Part shown: one piece after another, positions 18,590-18,767 of the stretch | Position numbering within the stretch: the stretch's first letter is position 1 | How the letters are laid out: each line of letters opens with the position of its first letter | NCBI GenBank assembly: GCA_900617975.1 | Contig: UZAE01013835.1 | Coordinates: 1 to 18,767 of the forward strand | Source of the DNA: Rodentolepis nana | Taxonomy: Eukaryota > Platyhelminthes > Cestoda > Cyclophyllidea > Hymenolepididae | DNA: 18,767 nucleotides | Direction: 5' to 3' | Position numbers and translations under genes: made by a program | The notes under the pieces: model-generated | What the model saw: only the letters and a program-made list of their open reading frames with translations | Databases searched by the model: none | Told to the model about the DNA's origin: nothing

Positions 18590-18767
18590 AATTAAAGAAT
18601 CCCACAAGTCACACATTGAGTACATGCATACTGAGGGCTTGCCCTCATCTTAGGTATTTTCGTCTCTGTATATTTCCGTTGTCATGTGTCAGAGTTTTGA
18701 ATTGCACTGCCAGCACAGCTTTGTCGACTTCCAATTGTTAGTCTCCCTCTACCAACCTGTGATCACA
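18590..18767 (+). repeat. Conserved flank-terminal tract, copy C (partial)
   Basis: Matches 5225-5409 of copy A with a single base change visible (at 18661, C instead of T), cut by the window end. The palindrome lies at 18632-18647. Confidence 0.8.

Larger units (their letters stand above)
16048..18767 (+). repeat. Inverted repeat arm C (cut by the window end)
   Basis: Mirror image of arm B around the 12900-16047 loop. Bases 16048-16570 are the block absent from copy A; 16619-16998 are exons 2 and 1; the rest is 5' flank, ending inside the conserved tract at a base matching about 10153 of arm B, so about 140 bases of the arm lie beyond the window. Orientation is the same as copy A. Confidence 0.9.

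Overview
The window is eukaryotic. Its only clearly recognisable genes are spliced, with GT-AG introns of about 70 to 1100 bases, and they belong to the CD36/SCARB (class B scavenger receptor) family, which is an animal and protist family. The DNA is AT-rich, has microsatellites and carries a decayed non-LTR retrotransposon. An invertebrate animal is the best reading and a parasitic flatworm is possible, but the sequence alone does not settle the species. There are no bacterial operons, CRISPR arrays, tRNA or rRNA genes that I can see.

Layout, left to right. (1) 1-1608, minus strand: the first six exons of a CD36-family gene ('copy A'), running off the left edge. (2) 1609-5543: its 5' flank, ending in a sharply conserved 298-base tract (5225-5522). 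(3) 5544-10016: a spacer with no recognisable gene; it holds a 90-base fragment of a repeat (7103-7192), a tandem duplication (about 8441-8782) and a few unrecognised open frames. (4) 10017-12899: arm B, an inverted copy of the same flank followed by exons 1 and 2 on the plus strand. (5) 12900-16047: intron 6 sequence and exons 7 to 11 of a CD36-family gene on the plus strand. (6) 16048-18767: arm C, the mirror image of arm B, carrying exons 1 and 2 again on the minus strand and cut by the window end.

The organising structure is a large inverted repeat. Arm B (ending at 12899) and arm C (starting at 16048) are reverse complements of each other around a 3148-base loop that contains the 3' half of the gene. 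The left breakpoint is marked by an ambiguous base at 12900 and lies inside intron 6; the right breakpoint lies inside the last coding exon. The plus-strand gene therefore has exons 1-2 and 7-11 but no exons 3-6, and splicing exon 2 to exon 7 is out of frame. The missing exons exist in the window only in copy A, on the other strand. Copy A exons 1-6 (258 codons plus one base) and plus-strand exons 7-11 (two bases plus 249 codons and a stop) have complementary splice phases and share 46 bases of intron 6. Together they imply an ancestral protein of about 508 residues, the usual size for this family.

The region looks like a tandem or inverted cluster of CD36-like paralogues reshaped by inverted duplication and local sequence homogenisation (near-identical tracts inside diverged copies). 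An assembly error at 12900 is a serious alternative and should be excluded first. Everything on function comes from family knowledge: CD36 proteins are membrane receptors with two membrane spans and a large extracellular lipid- or lipoprotein-binding domain.
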